A DNA stretch of 32,137 nucleotides from Clostridiales bacterium (GTDB taxonomy: Bacteria > Bacillota > Sulfobacillia > CADDZV01), in assembly GCA_902812875.1 (NCBI GenBank), contig CADDZV010000014.1, positions 1-32,137 of the forward strand, read 5' to 3'. Below, piece after piece: positions 16,802 to 25,199 of this stretch (its first letter is position 1; each line of letters starts with the position of its first letter). A program made the translations under genes and the position numbers. The notes under the pieces are model-generated. The model had not been told where the DNA came from. It was given only the letters and a program-made list of their open reading frames with translations, and searched no databases.

Positions 16802-17496
16802 GCACCCTCACCTGCCTTCTGGGCCCCGGTGTCTTGCGGCCGTGTCGTGCCCGTGGCTTCCCGTGCCGATTCGGCAGGTACGGAGGCCCCTACCGGCGTT
16901 TTCCCGGCCGGCTCCCCGCCGCCCCCACCCGGAGTGAGCGTGACGCCGGTCTGGGCGATCTTCGCCGCCCGCGGCCCGCGCGGCGTACCAGTGCCAGCAC
17001 CCGGGGCATGGTGCTTGGAAGTCACCCGCGCGGGGAAGTGATGCTCTTCGCCCTCCTTGGGCCAGAAGTATTTTGCGTAGAGCTTGGCAAGGTCGTTCTT
17101 GTACAGTACGAGCGGCTCACGCGTGTAAGACGCCAGCTCGAACTCGGGTGCCATCACCAGGGCATCAAAGTTGCACGATTCCACGCACAGGTTGCACTGC
17201 AGGCAGCGACCCACCTCCAGCCGGAACTCATCCATGGCCCGTTTGCGGTCCACCATGACCGTGTCGAGCTGGATGATCCCGATCGGGCATGCCCGTACGC
17301 ACGCCATGCAGGCTGTGCATGTGAACTCGCCGGTCGGCAGTTGCACCAGGACCGGCACGCCGCGGTAACCGTCCTTGACGGTCGCCGGCGTGTCCGGATA
17401 AAAGTTCGTGATCGGCTTTTTCAACTGCTCGCCAAAGGTCACACCGAGACCCTTCGCGATGTTGACAGCGGCCTTGCCAATATCCGCAACCTTCAA
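16798..17496 (-). CDS. nuoI: NADH-quinone oxidoreductase-like subunit I with C-terminal extension
   Basis: Peripheral-arm subunit holding two [4Fe-4S] clusters that pass electrons to NuoB. Cluster one uses Cys60, 63, 66 and 70 in CTACMACVRACP. Cluster two uses Cys98, 101, 104 and 108 in CLQCNLCVESCN. The residue after the last Cys is Asn instead of the near-universal Pro. Residues about 150-232 form a low-complexity tail rich in Gly, Pro, Ala and Thr, not found in ordinary NuoI (about 140-180 residues). The TTG at 17496 starts the frame (MKVADIGKAAV) with GGGGTGACAGG upstream. The stop overlaps nuoJ. Tail function is unknown. Confidence 0.94.
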   Translation of the reverse strand: MKVADIGKAAVNIAKGLGVTFGEQLKKPITNFYPDTPATVKDGYRGVPVLVQLPTGEFTCTACMACVRACPIGIIQLDTVMVDRKRAMDEFRLEVGRCLQCNLCVESCNFDALVMAPEFELASYTREPLVLYKNDLAKLYAKYFWPKEGEEHHFPARVTSKHHAPGAGTGTPRGPRAAKIAQTGVTLTPGGGGGEPAGKTPVGASVPAESAREATGTTRPQDTGAQKAGEGA

Positions 17497-17553
17497 GACC
17501 TGTCACCCCACTATCTTGGGTTTTCCGGGGTTACGCCCAAAGCCGAGCCAGGC

Positions 17554-18531
17554 TCACAGCAGTGCCAGCACGATGCCGGTCACCGCGATGTCCGCCAAGG
17601 CAAGCGGCAAAAGGAACTTCCATCCAAAATCGAGCAGCTGGTCGATGCGGACACGCGGCAGCGTCCAGCGGATCCACATGGCCACATAGACCAAAAGGTA
17701 TGTCTTGATCAAAAACCACACCGGCCCGGGCAAAATAGGCCCCCGCCAGCCCCCGAGGAACAAGGTGGCGGCAATGGCTGACGTGCCGACCAGGCTGCCG
17801 TATTCAGCCAGGAAGAAGAACGCCCACCGGAGCCCGGAGTACTCGATGTTGGCACCGGCCACAAGTTCGGATTCCGCCTCGGTAAAGTCGAACGGCGTAC
17901 GGTTGGCCTCCGCAAGGGAAGCAATGTAGTAAATAAGGAAGGCCACTGGCTGAATGAGAATGAACGGCACCCGCGACTGGGCATTCACCACGTCATTCAT
18001 GTTAAGGGACCCGGCCGTCATCCCCACGGCCAGAATCGCAAGAACCATCGGCAACTCGTAGCTGATCATGGCGGCTGCCGTACGCATGGCCCCGAGCAAG
18101 GCCCATTTGTTGTTCGAGCCCCAGCCGGCCATGAAAAGCCCCAGCACCTCGAAGCTTGTCACCGCCACCACAAAAAGAAGCCCGATGTTCAGGTTGAGCG
18201 GGATGAGGTTCTTCCCCCACGGCACCACCAGGAACATCAAGGTAATCGCCGCGAAGGGAATGGCCGGCGCCAGAAGGAATACCCACTTGTCCGTGGCTTC
18301 CGCCCGAACGTCCTCTTTCACGAGAAGCTTAAATACGTCAGCGATGGTCTGTGCCCACCCGATCGGGCGGCCCACCCGCTGCGGTCCAATGCGGCGCTGG
18401 ATGCGGCCGGAAACCTTTCGTTCAAGCCAAACGGCCACGATCGCATTGACGGCCAGGAAAATAATGATGAATAACGCCCAAACTACTGCCCTGATCACGG
18501 ACCACCAGGGTTCGGGGATGCCAAACATCAC
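17554..18531 (-). CDS. nuoH: NADH-quinone oxidoreductase-like subunit H
   Basis: Membrane subunit that forms the quinone chamber with NuoB and NuoD; 325 residues, eight TM helices. Signatures are AVWLERKVSGRIQRRIGPQR near the N-terminus, the VKEDVRAEATDKW loop, and the acidic quinone-site loop FDFTEAESELVAGANIEYSG, all highly conserved in NuoH. The GTG at 18531 overlaps the nuoD stop as GTGA and has GGGGGAGG seven bases upstream; the next codon is an ATG, which is also possible. A 57-base gap separates it from nuoI. Confidence 0.97.
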   Translation of the reverse strand: MMFGIPEPWWSVIRAVVWALFIIIFLAVNAIVAVWLERKVSGRIQRRIGPQRVGRPIGWAQTIADVFKLLVKEDVRAEATDKWVFLLAPAIPFAAITLMFLVVPWGKNLIPLNLNIGLLFVVAVTSFEVLGLFMAGWGSNNKWALLGAMRTAAAMISYELPMVLAILAVGMTAGSLNMNDVVNAQSRVPFILIQPVAFLIYYIASLAEANRTPFDFTEAESELVAGANIEYSGLRWAFFFLAEYGSLVGTSAIAATLFLGGWRGPILPGPVWFLIKTYLLVYVAMWIRWTLPRVRIDQLLDFGWKFLLPLALADIAVTGIVLALL

Positions 18532-19661
18532 CGGTCCACCTCCCCCAGGATGATGTCAATCGTACCGATGAGAACCACCATGTCCGCCACCAGGTTGCCG
18601 GGCGCCCAGTGCGGCAAAAGCTGCAGATGCGTGAAACACGGGGACCGCCAGTGCATGCGGTACGGGTTCACCGTCCCGTTGCCTACCAGGTAGCAGGCCA
18701 CCTCACCCTTGGGAGCCTCGACCCGGGCGTAAGCCTCGCCGGTTGGCTTCATCGCCTTCGGGACTTTGCCCTGGATGTCCCCGGGTGGAATTTGCTTGAT
18801 CGCCTGGCGGATGATCCGCAGGCTTTGCTCCATCTCCAGCATGCGGACGAGATAACGGTCGTAGGCGTCGCCGCTCGATCCCACCGGCACCGCGAAATCA
18901 AGCCGGTCATAGACGCTGTAGGGCTCGTCACGCCGCAGGTCACGCGCCACGCCCGAGCCCCGGAGCACTGGCCCGGAGGCCCCGAACGCGATCGCCTCCT
19001 CGGCGGAAAGCGGACCGATGCCTTTGGCCCGCACCTCGAAGATGGGGTTTTTGGTGAACAGGGTGTCGTACTCGATCAGGGCCTGGTCCATGGCCTTCAG
19101 GAAGCGGTCGAGCGCCTGCCAGCCGTCGTCGTCGATGTCGTTGCGGACGCCACCAATGCGAAGGAAGTTGTACAACTGGCGCGTGCCCGTGACGGTTTCC
19201 ATGAAGTCGTAGCCGGTTTCCCGTTCGCGCCACGCATAAAGGAACGGCGTCACCGCCCCCATGTCCATGGCGAAAGAACCGAACCAGATCAGATGGCTGA
19301 GCAGGCGCTGCACCTCACCCATGATGACCCGGATGTATTCGGCCCGCTCCGGCACCTCGACACCCAACAGGCGCTCGGCCGCCAAGGCGTATGCCCATTC
19401 GTCCGTGATGGCCGCCACGTAATCGGTGCGATCGGTGTACGGCATCACTTGCGGGTAGGTAATGCCCTCGGCGATCTTTTCAAAGCAGCGGTGCAGGTAA
19501 CCGATATCGGGGTCTGCCGCCTCCAGGGTCTCGCCGTTGAGCGTGATTTTTACACGCAGCACGCCGTGCGTGCTGGGGTGCTGCGGGCCCATGTTTACAA
19601 CCAGTTCCCGCGCCCCTTCATCAGGCATGGTGATGGGAGTGCTGCGGAGGTTATCAGGCAT
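18528..19661 (-). CDS. nuoD: NADH-quinone oxidoreductase-like subunit D
   Basis: 49-kDa subunit of the peripheral arm lining the quinone site; related to [NiFe]-hydrogenase large subunits but without metal-binding Cys pairs. It carries MGPQHPSTHGVLR with the quinone-binding His, DIGYLHRCFEKIAEG, DMGAVTPFLYAWRERE and the C-terminal VADMVVLIGTIDIILGEVDR. It has 377 residues from the ATG at 19661, ten bases after GAGG; a GTG at 19670 would add three. It follows nuoC by about 12 bases, and its stop overlaps nuoH. The protein is separate from NuoC, unlike the NuoCD fusions of enterobacteria. Confidence 0.97.
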   Translation of the reverse strand: MPDNLRSTPITMPDEGARELVVNMGPQHPSTHGVLRVKITLNGETLEAADPDIGYLHRCFEKIAEGITYPQVMPYTDRTDYVAAITDEWAYALAAERLLGVEVPERAEYIRVIMGEVQRLLSHLIWFGSFAMDMGAVTPFLYAWRERETGYDFMETVTGTRQLYNFLRIGGVRNDIDDDGWQALDRFLKAMDQALIEYDTLFTKNPIFEVRAKGIGPLSAEEAIAFGASGPVLRGSGVARDLRRDEPYSVYDRLDFAVPVGSSGDAYDRYLVRMLEMEQSLRIIRQAIKQIPPGDIQGKVPKAMKPTGEAYARVEAPKGEVACYLVGNGTVNPYRMHWRSPCFTHLQLLPHWAPGNLVADMVVLIGTIDIILGEVDR

Positions 19662-19673
19662 GCTGTTCACACC

Positions 19674-20315
19674 TCACTCGCCAGACTCGCGGCCGTCTTT
19701 TTGGTCCGGCCAGATGACCGGCCACGGCCGGGCCTCCGGCTCGCGCAGGGCCGGCTTGCTGGTAAAGTCCTTGCGTAACGGATGGCCCGGGAACCAATCC
19801 GGCAGAAGGATGCGCCTGAGGTCTGGATGGCCTTCGAACTTGATACCCATGAGGTCATAGACCTCCCGCTCATGCCAGTTCGCGGTCGGCCACAGGGAGG
19901 TAACGCTGGGGATAACGGGAGCGTCATGTGGCACATCGCATTTCACGATCACGGAGGCCACCGTGGCCGCCACCATTACCGGCGTGCCTTGGCTTGTCAA
20001 AAGGCCCTCCGACCGCTGCCCGATCTCCTGGCGCGTGCGGGTGTCCATGACCTGCATCGCCGGGGCATCGCTGGTAGCCCCGTACGCATCCAGGTACAGC
20101 ACGAGCTCAAAGCGATCAGGGGGATAATCGACGGCAGTAATCATGGACAAAAACTTGAAACCTTGCTGGTCCCTGAGATACCGGCAAAAATCCAGATATT
20201 CGCCCGGGCTCACGCGCGCAACCAGTTCGCCACGCGGCGTGACCTCGGTGGCCACGCCCGGGAATTGCTCCTTGATGCTGGCTTCCAAAGCAGAGGCTCG
20301 TTCAGCCTTGCCCAC
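19674..20315 (-). CDS. nuoC: NADH-quinone oxidoreductase-like subunit C
   Basis: 30-kDa peripheral-arm subunit. The C-terminal signature is unmistakable: [20 protein letters not shown] followed by [11 protein letters not shown] and HPLRKDF. The middle contains [11 protein letters not shown] and [11 protein letters not shown], also typical. The GTG at 20315 is favoured because GAGGTGGG lies about six bases upstream; an earlier GTG at 20330 would add five residues but has only a weak ribosome site. It begins about 30 bases after nuoB and ends about 12 bases before nuoD. Length of 213 residues is normal for a stand-alone NuoC. Confidence 0.95.
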   Translation of the reverse strand: MGKAERASALEASIKEQFPGVATEVTPRGELVARVSPGEYLDFCRYLRDQQGFKFLSMITAVDYPPDRFELVLYLDAYGATSDAPAMQVMDTRTRQEIGQRSEGLLTSQGTPVMVAATVASVIVKCDVPHDAPVIPSVTSLWPTANWHEREVYDLMGIKFEGHPDLRRILLPDWFPGHPLRKDFTSKPALREPEARPWPVIWPDQKDGRESGE

Positions 20316-20345
20316 GGGTGCCCACCTCACTTCTCATGGCCAACT

Positions 20346-20825
20346 CTAGACCTTCTCTGCGGCCTGCGCCCGGATTTTCTCCTGCAGCTGCAGGATGCCG
20401 TAAATCAATGCCTCTGGACGCGGCGGGCAGCCGGGTACGTAAACATCGACCGGAATAACCTGGTCGACACCATCCACCACGTTGTACGCACCTTTGTACG
20501 GCCCGCCAGTGCTGGCGCAGGTACCCATGGCGATGACATACCGTGGCTCCGCCATCTGGTCGTACAGAGTCTTGACCACTTCCGCCATTTTGTAGTTCAC
20601 GGTACCGGCCACGATCATGAGGTCAGACTGCCGCGGCGAGGCCCGGAAGATAAGACCGAAGCGGTCGAGGTCGAAGCGGGAGGCGCCGGTACCCATCATT
20701 TCGATGGCGCAGCAGGCAATACCGAAGGTCATGTACCACAAGGAGTTCCGGCGGCCCCAGGCCAGAAGCTTTTTGAGGTTGACCGTGATAATGCCAGGCA
20801 AAATCTCGCTGTCCATCAGACCCAT
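20346..20825 (-). CDS. nuoB: NADH-quinone oxidoreductase-like subunit B
   Basis: Peripheral-arm subunit carrying the terminal [4Fe-4S] cluster N2, next to the quinone site. The four ligands are present: tandem Cys38-Cys39 in [11 protein letters not shown], Cys103 in [11 protein letters not shown] and Cys133 in [11 protein letters not shown]. The ATG at 20825 lies within the end of nuoA (10-base overlap) with GAAGG seven bases upstream; the ATG at 20816 is an alternative. The open frame continues upstream to 21302, but that part is nuoA in another frame. 159 residues, a normal size. Confidence 0.97.
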   Translation of the reverse strand: MGLMDSEILPGIITVNLKKLLAWGRRNSLWYMTFGIACCAIEMMGTGASRFDLDRFGLIFRASPRQSDLMIVAGTVNYKMAEVVKTLYDQMAEPRYVIAMGTCASTGGPYKGAYNVVDGVDQVIPVDVYVPGCPPRPEALIYGILQLQEKIRAQAAEKV

Positions 20826-21175
20826 CTCAACACCTTCTTCTTCCAGGCATACACAAGACCCACCACCAGGATGGCGATAAAGATGAGTGCTTCCACCAGT
20901 GCGAACAGGCCGAGCTGTTTGAACACCACGGCCCACGGGTACAGGAAAGCTGTCTCCACGTCGAACACTACGAACAGCAGGGCGAAGACGTAGTAGTGCA
21001 CGGGGAACCTGACCCGGGAGTCTCCGATGACGGGAACTCCGCACTCGTAGGTGGTGAGCTTCTCGGGAGTGGGGTTGTGCGGGGCGAGTAACCTGGCAAT
21101 TCCGAAACTGATAATGGGAAACAACAATCCGCCGGCCACGAACACTATCACATCGATAAATGATCGTGTATCCAC
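20816..21175 (-). CDS. nuoA: NADH-quinone oxidoreductase-like subunit A
   Basis: Three-TM subunit at the junction of the membrane and peripheral arms, and the first gene of the nuo operon. The 119 residues contain [20 protein letters not shown] (the conserved first loop with its Cys), then [20 protein letters not shown] with the conserved membrane acidic residues. The GTG at 21175 has AAGGGG nine bases upstream. Frame extension to 21274 would remove the leader and overlap the promoter. It is preceded by a roughly 90-base untranslated leader from the SigA-like promoter. Confidence 0.96.
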   Translation of the reverse strand: MDTRSFIDVIVFVAGGLLFPIISFGIARLLAPHNPTPEKLTTYECGVPVIGDSRVRFPVHYYVFALLFVVFDVETAFLYPWAVVFKQLGLFALVEALIFIAILVVGLVYAWKKKVLRWV

Positions 21176-21223
21176 GTGCCTGTGCCCCTTTCCACCAGAG
21201 GGATTCCTGGTAGAACATTGCTC

Positions 21224-21249
21224 CATTGTGTACAAATGCAGGCACAATG
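21224..21249. repeat. 7-bp inverted repeat in the nuo leader
   Basis: CATTGTG (21224-21230) and CACAATG (21243-21249) are exact reverse complements with a 12-base spacer. They lie just downstream of the nuo promoter, inside the presumed 5' leader. It could be a leader hairpin or an operator. The spacing is too long for the Rex consensus TTGTGAA-N4-TTCACAA. Confidence 0.4.
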
Positions 21250-21272
21250 AAGCGGCCCGCAGGCCAGAAGCC

Positions 21273-21302
21273 ATTATAAGACCGGGCTGAAAAACGTGTC
21301 AA
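21273..21302 (-). promoter_or_regulatory. Consensus SigA promoter of the nuo operon
   Basis: On the minus strand TTGACA (21297-21302) and TATAAT (21273-21278) are both perfect hexamers, 18 bases apart. It lies about 100 bases before the nuoA GTG and just past the HAD gene. It should give strong, perhaps constitutive, expression of the twelve downstream genes unless a repressor uses the flanking inverted repeats. Confidence 0.85.
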
Positions 21303-21308
21303 TCAGCC

Positions 21309-21331
21309 GCAAGATAGGCTTTCCATCTTGC
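21309..21331. repeat. 7-bp inverted repeat just upstream of the nuo -35 element
   Basis: GCAAGAT (21309-21315) and ATCTTGC (21325-21331) are exact reverse complements with a 9-base loop. The repeat lies between the HAD stop codon and the nuo -35 hexamer, six bases from it. It could be an activator or repressor site, or the stem of a weak terminator for the HAD gene; no U-run follows on the minus strand. Confidence 0.4.
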
Positions 21332-21336
21332 CAGGT

Positions 21337-22050
21337 TCAGCCATTTCCGGCGGCCAGACGCGGCAACATTCCCACCAGGTCGTGCAAGGTCCCGTGGAAG
21401 TCGACGCGCGCCCCGTCTGGCACCGCTGATACCAGGAAGGTGCGGAGCCCGAGGTCAACGTCCGGCAGGTCCATCTCGGGATCGTTGCCCACCATCAGGC
21501 ATTCGTCCGGCCGCCGGTCGATGACCGCCAAAATTTCCTCGAAGTACGCCCGTGACGGTTTCGTGTAGTGCGAATTTTCCATGGTAGTTACGTGCCGGAA
21601 CCGGATGCCGCCAAGCCCCGCCCACGCAAGCCTGGTCTCGATGGCGATGGCAGGGAAAATAGGGTTAGTCGCCACTACCACGTCGAGGCCGTGCTCCATG
21701 GCAGCCTGCACCAGGACTCTGGCCTCCGGCACTTGACGCGTGTAGCGTGCCAAGTCCGGAAACACTTCCTTATAGAACCTGACAAACACCGGTTCTATGG
21801 CTTGGCGGTCGACGTGCACACGGGCCGTGAAATCCGACCAGAACGCCTCCTCGTTGGTGAGACCGGGGTGAGCCTGCATCATCACCTGGGTGGAGGCCAT
21901 GATCGCTTTTACAACATCCACCCTTGGCAGGTACGGACTGACGTAGGGTACCAACGTGGCGAAATACGGCTTCATGAACTTTTCCATATCCACATCCAAA
22001 AGCGTCCCGTCGAGGTCACACAAAAGAGCTTTTACCGGCACGCGGTCCAT
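21337..22050 (-). CDS. HAD-superfamily hydrolase
   Basis: Predicted Mg2+-dependent phosphatase of 237 residues. Motif I is ALLCDLDGTLLD with nucleophile Asp12 and Asp14. Motif II is VVVATNP. The motif III Lys is in YTKPSRAYFEEIL. Motif IV is MVGNDPEMDL. A helical cap lies between motifs I and II (about 25-105). The ATG at 22050 has GGGAGGG seven bases upstream. The closest general class is phosphoglycolate-phosphatase-like or haloacid-dehalogenase-like; the substrate cannot be read. It follows the DUF1003 gene by 59 bases and precedes the nuo promoter, so it is not obviously part of the nuo operon. Confidence 0.9.
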   Translation of the reverse strand: MDRVPVKALLCDLDGTLLDVDMEKFMKPYFATLVPYVSPYLPRVDVVKAIMASTQVMMQAHPGLTNEEAFWSDFTARVHVDRQAIEPVFVRFYKEVFPDLARYTRQVPEARVLVQAAMEHGLDVVVATNPIFPAIAIETRLAWAGLGGIRFRHVTTMENSHYTKPSRAYFEEILAVIDRRPDECLMVGNDPEMDLPDVDLGLRTFLVSAVPDGARVDFHGTLHDLVGMLPRLAAGNG

Positions 22051-22109
22051 GCCGTTTCCCTCCCTGTCAACCAACCCCGTTTATGAAAAGGCATACGCCC
22101 CGCACCGTT

Positions 22110-22595
22110 CTAATCCTGCCCAGCCGGGCCCTCTTTCCCCCTCTGCCCGGACCACATGGCCATGAGCTTTGTAATATCGTCATGCACATGTTCGAGGGCT
22201 TCGTTCTGGGCTTCGAGGTGTTGGATGATCAACGCCACTTCTTTTTCAGCCTTGAGATTGACCTGGAAGTCCTGCTCGGCACGCAGGCGGTCTTTTTTGG
22301 CCTCCCGGTTCTCACTCATCATGATGACGGGGGCCGAATAGGCCGCCTGAAAACTCAAGGCAAGGTTGAGGAGGATAAAAGGATAAGGATCCCAGTGTCG
22401 GGCCCAGGCCACCACGTTGACCACAATCCACCCGGTCAGCACAAACGTCTGAATTATGATGAATGTCCATGACCCCACTGTTCTGGCAAAAGCGTCTGCC
22501 AGCCGATCCCCTAGAGTGAGGGCTTCTTCGCTCAGTTCGTTCACGTTGCGCACAGATGGGTGCTCATGGCGGTATTTTGCTGGAAACCTGAACAT
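22110..22595 (-). CDS. DUF1003 family membrane protein
   Basis: Matches the uncharacterised DUF1003 family: LADAFARTVGSWTFIIIQT, then WIVVNV, DPYPFILLNLALSFQAAYSAPVIMMS and the following NREAKKDRLRAEQDF. Two TM helices (about 42-62 and 72-95) are followed by a charged helical tail that looks coiled-coil (about 100-150). 161 residues. The ATG at 22595 has AAGGAA about eight bases upstream. It is divergent from cydA across a 193-base region. Function unknown; the highly conserved NREAKKDR stretch faces the cytoplasm if both helices form a hairpin. Confidence 0.9.
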   Translation of the reverse strand: MFRFPAKYRHEHPSVRNVNELSEEALTLGDRLADAFARTVGSWTFIIIQTFVLTGWIVVNVVAWARHWDPYPFILLNLALSFQAAYSAPVIMMSENREAKKDRLRAEQDFQVNLKAEKEVALIIQHLEAQNEALEHVHDDITKLMAMWSGQRGKEGPAGQD

Positions 22596-22649
22596 CGGTC
22601 ATTCCTTCCCTTAGGCACACCGTTACACAGGTCATTCTACTGTCACCGC

Positions 22650-22665
22650 CTTGGCCGCCGCCAAG
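22650..22665. repeat. 6-bp inverted repeat in the DUF1003/cydA divergent region
   Basis: CTTGGC (22650-22655) and GCCAAG (22660-22665) are perfect reverse complements with a 4-base spacer. It sits between the two divergent starts, upstream of the candidate cydA promoter, and is a possible operator for either gene. Compact GC-rich palindromes can arise by chance. Confidence 0.3.
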
Positions 22666-22706
22666 CAAAATGCGCTCCAGACCCGATGGCCATCTTAAGT
22701 TATTTC

Positions 22707-22735
22707 TTGTTTTTTAAAGAAGGAAACACTATTAA
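22707..22735 (+). promoter_or_regulatory. Candidate SigA promoter for cydAB
   Basis: TTGTTT (22707-22712), a 17-base spacer and TATTAA (22730-22735) lie in the only AT-rich stretch of the divergent region, about 54 bases before the cydA GTG. Each hexamer matches four of six consensus bases. No Rex or Fnr site of consensus quality was seen beside it. Confidence 0.5.
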
Positions 22736-22788
22736 GTTCGCCGAAGTTCCGAAGTGTGAACGGTGTTCTCCACGGGAGGTGCAATGGT

Positions 22789-24150
22789 GTGGACCCTGTC
22801 ACTCTATCCAGAATCCAGTTTGGGCTTACCGCCGGTTTCCACTTTCTTTTTCCGCCGGTGACCATCGGACTGGCCTTGCTCATCGCGGTGATGGAATTCC
22901 TCTTCTGGCGCCGCAGCGACCCCATTTACGACCGCATGGCCAGATTCTGGTCGCGGATTTTCATCATTTATTTTGTGGCCGGCGTGGCCACCGGCATCAC
23001 GATGGAGTTTCAGTTCGGCACCAACTGGTCGGAGTACGCAAAATTCGTGGGAGACATCTTCGGGGCGCCGCTGGCGGCCGAAGGGATTTTCGCCTTCTTT
23101 CTGGAGTCCACGTTCGTGGGGCTACTGGCTTTCGGACGCGACCGCATATCGCGCGGTATGCGCTTTGTCTCCGCGTTGCTCGTGGCCCTGGGCAGCACCC
23201 TTTCTGCCTTCTGGATCATCGTGGCCAACTCGTGGCAACAGACACCGGTGGCTTACAGGATCGAAGGTAACCGTGCCGTTTTGACCGATTTCCTGGCGGC
23301 GGTCTTCAATCCCTCCACCCTGCCCAGGTACTTGCACACGGTGGACGCATCCCTCATCACGGGTGCGTTTTTCGCTATGGGCATCAGTGCCTATCTCCTG
23401 CTCAGGAACCGGAACACTGATTTGGCCAAAAGATCGCTCGTAATTGCCCTGGTGGTCGCGGTGGTAGCCGCGCCGCTCCAGATTGTGCTCGGCGACGCGC
23501 ACGCCCGGGAGGTGGCCCAATACCAGCCAGCGAAGTTGGCCACCTTTGAAGCCCTGTGGGATACCACGGCCCACGCCCCGCTCGACATTGTGGCGATCCC
23601 GGTACCGTCGGAGAACAAAAACCTTGTGGCCATAGGCATACCGGGGCTTCTGAGCTTTCTCACCCAGGGCAGCACCGCGGCTTCGGTGACGGGTTTAAAC
23701 GATATTCCACCCGCCGAACGCCCGCCCATGATCCCAACCTACACAAGCTTCCGCGTCATGGTGCTTCTCGGCATGTATTTTGCCGCCCTCATGCTGTGGG
23801 GACTGTACCTGTGGTGGCGGCAGACGCTTTTCGGGCACAAGCTTTATCTGAAACTGCTCATGTACTCCGCCCCGCTTCCCCTGCTAGCCGATGAAACCGG
23901 CTGGCTCGCGGCGGAACTCGGCCGGCAGCCGTGGGCGGTCTATGGCGTACTCCGTACTGCTGAGGCCGCTTCACCGCTGCCAGCCGCGGCAGTACTCCTG
24001 ACCACAGTAGGTTTCACTGTCCTGTACACGGCCCTGGTCGCGGGGGTGTGGTATCTCACCAGTTGGGTCATCAAAAGTGCCCTGGCCGAGGGCTCACCGG
24101 CGACGGCAACCCCGCCTGCAACGGCAGTACTGGAGACGGAGGTGTCCTGA
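22789..24150 (+). CDS. cydA: Cytochrome bd ubiquinol/menaquinol oxidase subunit I
   Basis: Haem-bearing subunit of the high-affinity bd-type quinol oxidase, which reduces O2 to water. The 453 residues show DPVTLSRIQFGLTAGFHFLF with haem-ligand His18, the proton-path glutamates Glu98 and Glu106 (AAEGIFAFFLESTFVGLL), haem-ligand His183 (YLHTVDASLITGAFF), SFRVMVLLG with the Met ligand, and GRQPW near the C-terminus. The Q-loop between helices 6 and 7 is short, as in Gram-positive and bd-II-like enzymes, compared with about 520 residues in E. coli. The GTG at 22789 has GGGAGG nine bases upstream; the frame upstream has no better start. cydB follows after one base. Confidence 0.97.
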   Translation: MDPVTLSRIQFGLTAGFHFLFPPVTIGLALLIAVMEFLFWRRSDPIYDRMARFWSRIFIIYFVAGVATGITMEFQFGTNWSEYAKFVGDIFGAPLAAEGIFAFFLESTFVGLLAFGRDRISRGMRFVSALLVALGSTLSAFWIIVANSWQQTPVAYRIEGNRAVLTDFLAAVFNPSTLPRYLHTVDASLITGAFFAMGISAYLLLRNRNTDLAKRSLVIALVVAVVAAPLQIVLGDAHAREVAQYQPAKLATFEALWDTTAHAPLDIVAIPVPSENKNLVAIGIPGLLSFLTQGSTAASVTGLNDIPPAERPPMIPTYTSFRVMVLLGMYFAALMLWGLYLWWRQTLFGHKLYLKLLMYSAPLPLLADETGWLAAELGRQPWAVYGVLRTAEAASPLPAAAVLLTTVGFTVLYTALVAGVWYLTSWVIKSALAEGSPATATPPATAVLETEVS

Positions 24151-24151
24151 G

Positions 24152-25168
24152 ATGGCGCTCAACACGGTGTGGTTTTTGCTCATTGCGGTGTTGTTGGGAG
24201 TCTACGCCGTCCTCGACGGTTTTGATCTGGGCACGGGGATTTTGTACCCGCTCCTTGGCCGGTCGGACGGGGAAAAGCGGGCGTTACTGCAGTCCATCGG
24301 ACCATTCTGGGACGCGAACGAGGTCTGGCTTCTGACGGCCGGCGGCGCCCTGTTTGCCGCCTTCCCGGCGGCGTATGCGTCTGTATTCAGCGGCTTCTAC
24401 CTGGCGGTGATCCTCCTTGTGTTCGCACTGATTGCCAGGGCTATTGCCACGGAATTCCGGAGCAAGGCACCGGCAGCGCGCTGGCAGCACTGGTGGGATA
24501 GGCTTTTTTCCCTGGCAAGCGCCTTGGCATCTTTACTTTTCGGCGTGGCACTGGGAAACATTGCGAGGGGCATCCCGCTTGATGCCGGGCAGCATTATAC
24601 CGGTACGTTTTTCGGACTTCTTAACCCGTACGCCCTCATCTTTGGACTGACCGGTGTGGCTGCCTTCGCGCTGCAGGGTGCCACGTACGGGATGGTGAAG
24701 CTGGGAGGAGCCATGGCGGAACGCTCCCGGCGGCTTGCCGGCGTCGCCTCTGGCCTCGTGCTTGGCCTGAGCGCGTTCCTCACGGCTTATACGTGGATGG
24801 CCGTGCCGCGCATGTACGCGAACTTCCAGACTCACCCAGTGCTTTTCCTCATACCGGCAGCAATGGGAACGGCCATTCTGCTGACCTGGTGGCAAAGCGC
24901 CGCCGGGCGGCCGGCATCGGCGTTTGCATTCTCCTCTGTTGCCCTGGCGGGCATGGTCGCCACGGTGGCAGCCTCTCTTTATCCGTACCTTGTGCCGGCT
25001 TTCGATCCGGCCGCTAGCCTGACCATATACAATGCCGCGTCGTCGCCTTTGACACTAAAGGTTATGCTGGTGATCGCCCTTTCGGGACTGCCCTTTGTGA
25101 TTTTCTACACCGCCTACGTGTACAGAGTGTTTCGCGGCAAAACCGGCCTCGGGCCGGAAGGATATTAG
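24152..25168 (+). CDS. cydB: Cytochrome bd ubiquinol/menaquinol oxidase subunit II
   Basis: Haem-free partner subunit of cytochrome bd, 338 residues with about eight or nine TM helices. The N-terminus shows VLDGFDLGTGILYPLLGR and IGPFWDANEVWLLTAGGALF, both diagnostic of CydB, followed by FRSKAPAARWQHWWDRLF. The C-terminus has LVPAFDPAASLTIYNAASS. The ATG at 24152 lies one base after the cydA stop with GGAGG nine bases upstream. No cydC or cydD transporter genes lie in the window. Haem b and haem d assembly factors must be elsewhere. Confidence 0.96.
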   Translation: MALNTVWFLLIAVLLGVYAVLDGFDLGTGILYPLLGRSDGEKRALLQSIGPFWDANEVWLLTAGGALFAAFPAAYASVFSGFYLAVILLVFALIARAIATEFRSKAPAARWQHWWDRLFSLASALASLLFGVALGNIARGIPLDAGQHYTGTFFGLLNPYALIFGLTGVAAFALQGATYGMVKLGGAMAERSRRLAGVASGLVLGLSAFLTAYTWMAVPRMYANFQTHPVLFLIPAAMGTAILLTWWQSAAGRPASAFAFSSVALAGMVATVAASLYPYLVPAFDPAASLTIYNAASSPLTLKVMLVIALSGLPFVIFYTAYVYRVFRGKTGLGPEGY

Positions 25169-25199
25169 TGAGGGTTCGAAACCTAAACACGGCACAAAA

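Noticed and set aside
22740-22780. Rex- or Fnr-type operator in front of cydA
   Set aside because: GTGTGAACGGTGTTCTCCAC has only partial symmetry and does not fit TTGTGAA-N4-TTCACAA or TTGAT-N4-ATCAA.
25171-25184. AGGGTTCGAAACCT resembles a tRNA T-arm just after cydB
   Set aside because: The flanking bases do not extend the stem to five pairs, and no other tRNA arms or acceptor stem occur nearby. There is no matching copy that would suggest an attachment site.
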